From Treponema sp. (lineage in GTDB: Bacteria; Spirochaetota; Spirochaetia; Treponematales; Breznakiellaceae): a DNA stretch of 6,373 nucleotides. Shown here piece by piece: positions 5,209 to 6,373 of this stretch. The first letter of the stretch is position 1; every line of letters starts with the position of its first letter. The DNA is taken from NCBI GenBank assembly GCA_031273185.1, contig JAISSG010000117.1:1-6373 (forward strand), in the 5' to 3' direction. The notes beneath the pieces were generated by a model. The model saw only the letters and a list, made by a program, of their open reading frames with translations. It did no database searches and was not told the DNA's origin. A program made the translations under genes and the position numbers.

Positions 5209-5310
5209 AAGCACAGCGTCAAGCTGTGGGCTTTGACTAAATGCCGCACGGCAAGAGCCCCAAAACAGCCGCTGTTACCAGAAAGGCGAGCTTGCTTTAG
5301 CAAGCTCAGC
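5208..5310 (+). other. Structured ispF-nth intergenic region with consecutive inverted repeats
   Basis: The 122-bp gap holds four or five self-complementary elements in a row. CACAGC/GCTGTG (5212-5228, 5-base loop) has outer AAAG/CTTT pairing across a GG bulge. TGCCG/CGGCA (5242-5253) is enclosed by GGGCT (5228-5232) and AGCCC (5256-5260). AACAGC-C-GCTGTT (5264-5276) follows, then the strong hairpin at 5288-5307. No T-run follows any stem, no coding frame is visible and I recognise no riboswitch. It may be a 3' processing or decay signal, a small structured RNA, or a degraded repeat element. Confidence 0.45.
5288..5307 (+). repeat. Perfect 8-bp hairpin before nth
   Basis: GAGCTTGC-TTTA-GCAAGCTC is a perfect stem with a four-base loop. 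It can be extended by two GC pairs (5286-5287 with 5309-5310) past one bulged A. It ends about 10 bases before the nth ribosome site. Lacking a T-run, it is not a standard terminator; it could stabilise the 5' end of an nth message or the 3' end of the ispF message. Confidence 0.7.
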
Positions 5311-5317
5311 GGGCGAT

Positions 5318-5322
5318 AGGGA
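5318..5322 (+). promoter_or_regulatory. Likely ribosome binding site of nth
   Basis: AGGGA eight bases before the ATG at 5331. A second AGGG at 5325-5328 is too close to the start to serve well. Confidence 0.55.
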
Positions 5323-5330
5323 CTAGGGAA

Positions 5331-6029
5331 ATGAAAACAAATAGCGAAATACAGTGGGATAAGATACACCGTGCGCTTGCCCGATGGCGGAAAGGGCTGC
5401 AAACGGAAAGGGAAGAAGCCGGGGTTGAAAAAGAGCCGGCGGTAACAACGGTGGCGGAACGTTTCCGCAGGGACCCCTGGGCCGTGCTGGTCTCCACAAT
5501 TCTCAGCCTCCGCACCAAGGACGACGTGACGCTGGAAGCCTCAAGGCGGCTGCTGGCAAAAGCGCCCGGCCCCGCGCAGCTTGCCGCGCTGAGGGAGGAC
5601 CAGGTCGCCCGCCTTGCCTACCCGGCGGGGTTTTACCGCACCAAGGCGGCAAGCCTCAAAAAAATCGCCGCCATCCTGCTGGAGCAGTACGGCGGCGAAG
5701 TTCCTGCGGACATGGACAAGCTGCTGGCCCTGCCTGGCGTGGGGCGCAAAACCGCCAACCTGGTGCTGATCGAGGCCTTTGACCTCCCCGGCATCTGCGT
5801 CGATGTCCACGTCCACCGCATATCAAACCGCTGCGGCTGGCTCTGCACCAAAACGCCGGAAGAAACCGAAATGACCCTGCGGGAGATCCTCCCCAAAAAA
5901 TACTGGAAGGGGATCAACGCCCTGCTGGTGCTGTACGGCCAGAACCTCTGCCGCCCCGTAAGCCCGTTTTGTTCCCGCTGCGTGATCAGACCCCATTGCA
6001 AACAAGCAGGGGTAGAAAAGAGCCGGTGA
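5331..6029 (+). CDS. nth: Endonuclease III (DNA glycosylase/AP lyase)
   Basis: Base-excision repair enzyme that removes oxidised pyrimidines and nicks abasic sites. The 232-residue product has the helix-hairpin-helix LLALPGVGRKTANLVL (131-146) with catalytic Lys140. The catalytic Asp158 in VDVHVHRISNR is 18 residues later, the same distance as Lys120 to Asp138 in E. coli. It also has a complete 4Fe-4S ligand set Cys207-x6-Cys214-x2-Cys217-x5-Cys223. Near residues 54-66 the usual bacterial LSAQATD block reads ILSLRTKD, the form I associate with archaeal and thermophile Nth. The position of E. coli Gln41, which fills the gap left by the flipped base, is Arg61. There is an extra charged N-terminal stretch (about 20-40). 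It follows ispF after the inverted-repeat region, and I see no convincing promoter of its own. It converges on the PII gene. Confidence 0.95.
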   Translation: MKTNSEIQWDKIHRALARWRKGLQTEREEAGVEKEPAVTTVAERFRRDPWAVLVSTILSLRTKDDVTLEASRRLLAKAPGPAQLAALREDQVARLAYPAGFYRTKAASLKKIAAILLEQYGGEVPADMDKLLALPGVGRKTANLVLIEAFDLPGICVDVHVHRISNRCGWLCTKTPEETEMTLREILPKKYWKGINALLVLYGQNLCRPVSPFCSRCVIRPHCKQAGVEKSR

Positions 6030-6056
6030 TTGGGGAGCAGGGTGCTGTTTCTCCAA
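6030..6056 (+). terminator. Candidate hairpin at the 3' end of nth
   Basis: It begins at the base after the nth stop. TTGGGGAGCAG (6030-6040) pairs with CTGTTTCTCCAA (6045-6056) around the loop GGTG: eleven pairs with one bulged T and two or three G-U pairs. The G-U pairs form only in plus-strand RNA (they become A/C mismatches in the other), so the structure belongs to the nth message. No T-run follows, so it may be a processing or pausing site rather than a classic intrinsic terminator. Confidence 0.45.
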
Positions 6057-6061
6057 ACACG

Positions 6062-6087
6062 CCCCCTGGCCCCCGATCCCCGGTCCC
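6062..6087 (-). other. G-quadruplex motif just after the PII stop codon
   Basis: On the minus strand: GGG-ACC-GGGG-ATC-GGGGG-CCA-GGGGG, four G-tracts with three loops of exactly three bases. It starts four bases beyond the TAA of the PII gene, so it would be in the 3' untranslated part of that mRNA. It meets the standard G3+N1-7 definition. Confidence 0.75.
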
Positions 6088-6091
6088 TTAA

Positions 6092-6373
6092 TTACACCTC
6101 GTCCTGCAAGGCGTCGTATCCCTCTTCTCCCGTTCGCACCCTGATGACATTTTCAACGTTATAGACGAATATCTTGCCATCTCCGATTTTCCCGGTATAG
6201 AGAGTTTTCTTGACAGTGTCAACGAGGGTCTGCACGGGTATTTTGCTGATAACCACCTCGATTTTGACCTTCGGCAAAAGAGTGGATTCCAGCGGTATGC
6301 CTCGGTAGTATTCCTTGCTGCCCCGTTGCATGCCGCAGCCCAAAACCTGCGTCACGGTCATGCCGGTAATGCC
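6092..6373 (-). CDS. glnB: PII nitrogen signal protein (GlnB/GlnK family), 5' end outside window
   Basis: PII proteins are cytoplasmic trimers that sense ATP/ADP and 2-oxoglutarate and control targets of nitrogen metabolism such as the AmtB ammonium channel. The 93 visible residues lack only about the first 23-24 of a normal PII of about 112. The visible part starts GITGMTVTQV and contains the second ligand-binding signature TGKIGDGKIFVYNVENVIRV, followed by RTGEEGYDAL. The T-loop differs from enteric GlnB. YYRGIPLESTLLPKVK aligns so that the uridylylated Tyr51 is Leu and Arg38 is Met, while Gln39 (Mg-ATP-2-oxoglutarate site) is kept. This resembles clostridial and Bacillus-type GlnK proteins, which are not controlled by uridylylation at that site. 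I cannot separate glnB from glnK without the upstream neighbour; an amtB gene beyond the right edge would favour glnK. Confidence 0.95.
   Translation of the reverse strand, partial: GITGMTVTQVLGCGMQRGSKEYYRGIPLESTLLPKVKIEVVISKIPVQTLVDTVKKTLYTGKIGDGKIFVYNVENVIRVRTGEEGYDALQDEV

Noticed and set aside
5233..5261. TTGACT at 5233-5238 as the -35 of an nth promoter
   Set aside because: No acceptable -10 occurs 15-19 bp downstream, and the hexamer lies within an inverted-repeat stem region.

Overview
The window looks like ordinary bacterial chromosome: dense, GC-rich, with short intergenic gaps. The set of genes (a CarD-family RNA polymerase regulator directly before ispD and ispF, a PII signal protein, a glutaminyl-tRNA synthetase, and a zinc-ribbon Nudix hydrolase) and the style of the IspF and PII sequences suggest an anaerobe. 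My best guess is a Treponema-like spirochaete; a clostridial-type Firmicute is the main alternative. This placement is inference from protein sequence feel and gene order, not from a marker gene.

Left part, minus strand (about 1-1960): a three-gene unit read right to left. It holds a Nudix hydrolase with an N-terminal zinc ribbon, a 199-residue protein I do not recognise, and the first 232 codons of glnS, which runs off the left edge. Around 1961-2074 is a divergent promoter region. To its right on the plus strand is a stand-alone gene for a DUF2974/Mbeg1-like alpha/beta-hydrolase (2075-3205).

Centre and right, plus strand (3296-6029): carD, ispD, ispF and nth. The first three are tightly linked. 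IspD and IspF catalyse two steps of the non-mevalonate (MEP) isoprenoid pathway; nth encodes the base-excision repair enzyme endonuclease III. A 122-bp stretch rich in inverted repeats separates ispF from nth. The right edge carries, on the minus strand and converging on nth, most of a PII (GlnB/GlnK) nitrogen-signalling gene, whose 5' end is outside the window.

Three things stand out. (1) The four genes that appear to head transcription units all have a -10-like box ending only 6-10 bases before the start codon, and at least three lack a Shine-Dalgarno site. The four downstream genes glnS, ispD, ispF and nth do have one. This points to leaderless mRNAs. (2) Between ispD and ispF lie a six-copy heptamer array, a 54-codon open frame that overlaps the ispD stop and the ispF start exactly, and an open +1 frame that would join IspD to IspF. 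(3) A canonical four-tract G-quadruplex motif sits four bases after the PII stop codon in the sense strand. I see no mobile element, CRISPR array, tRNA or rRNA.
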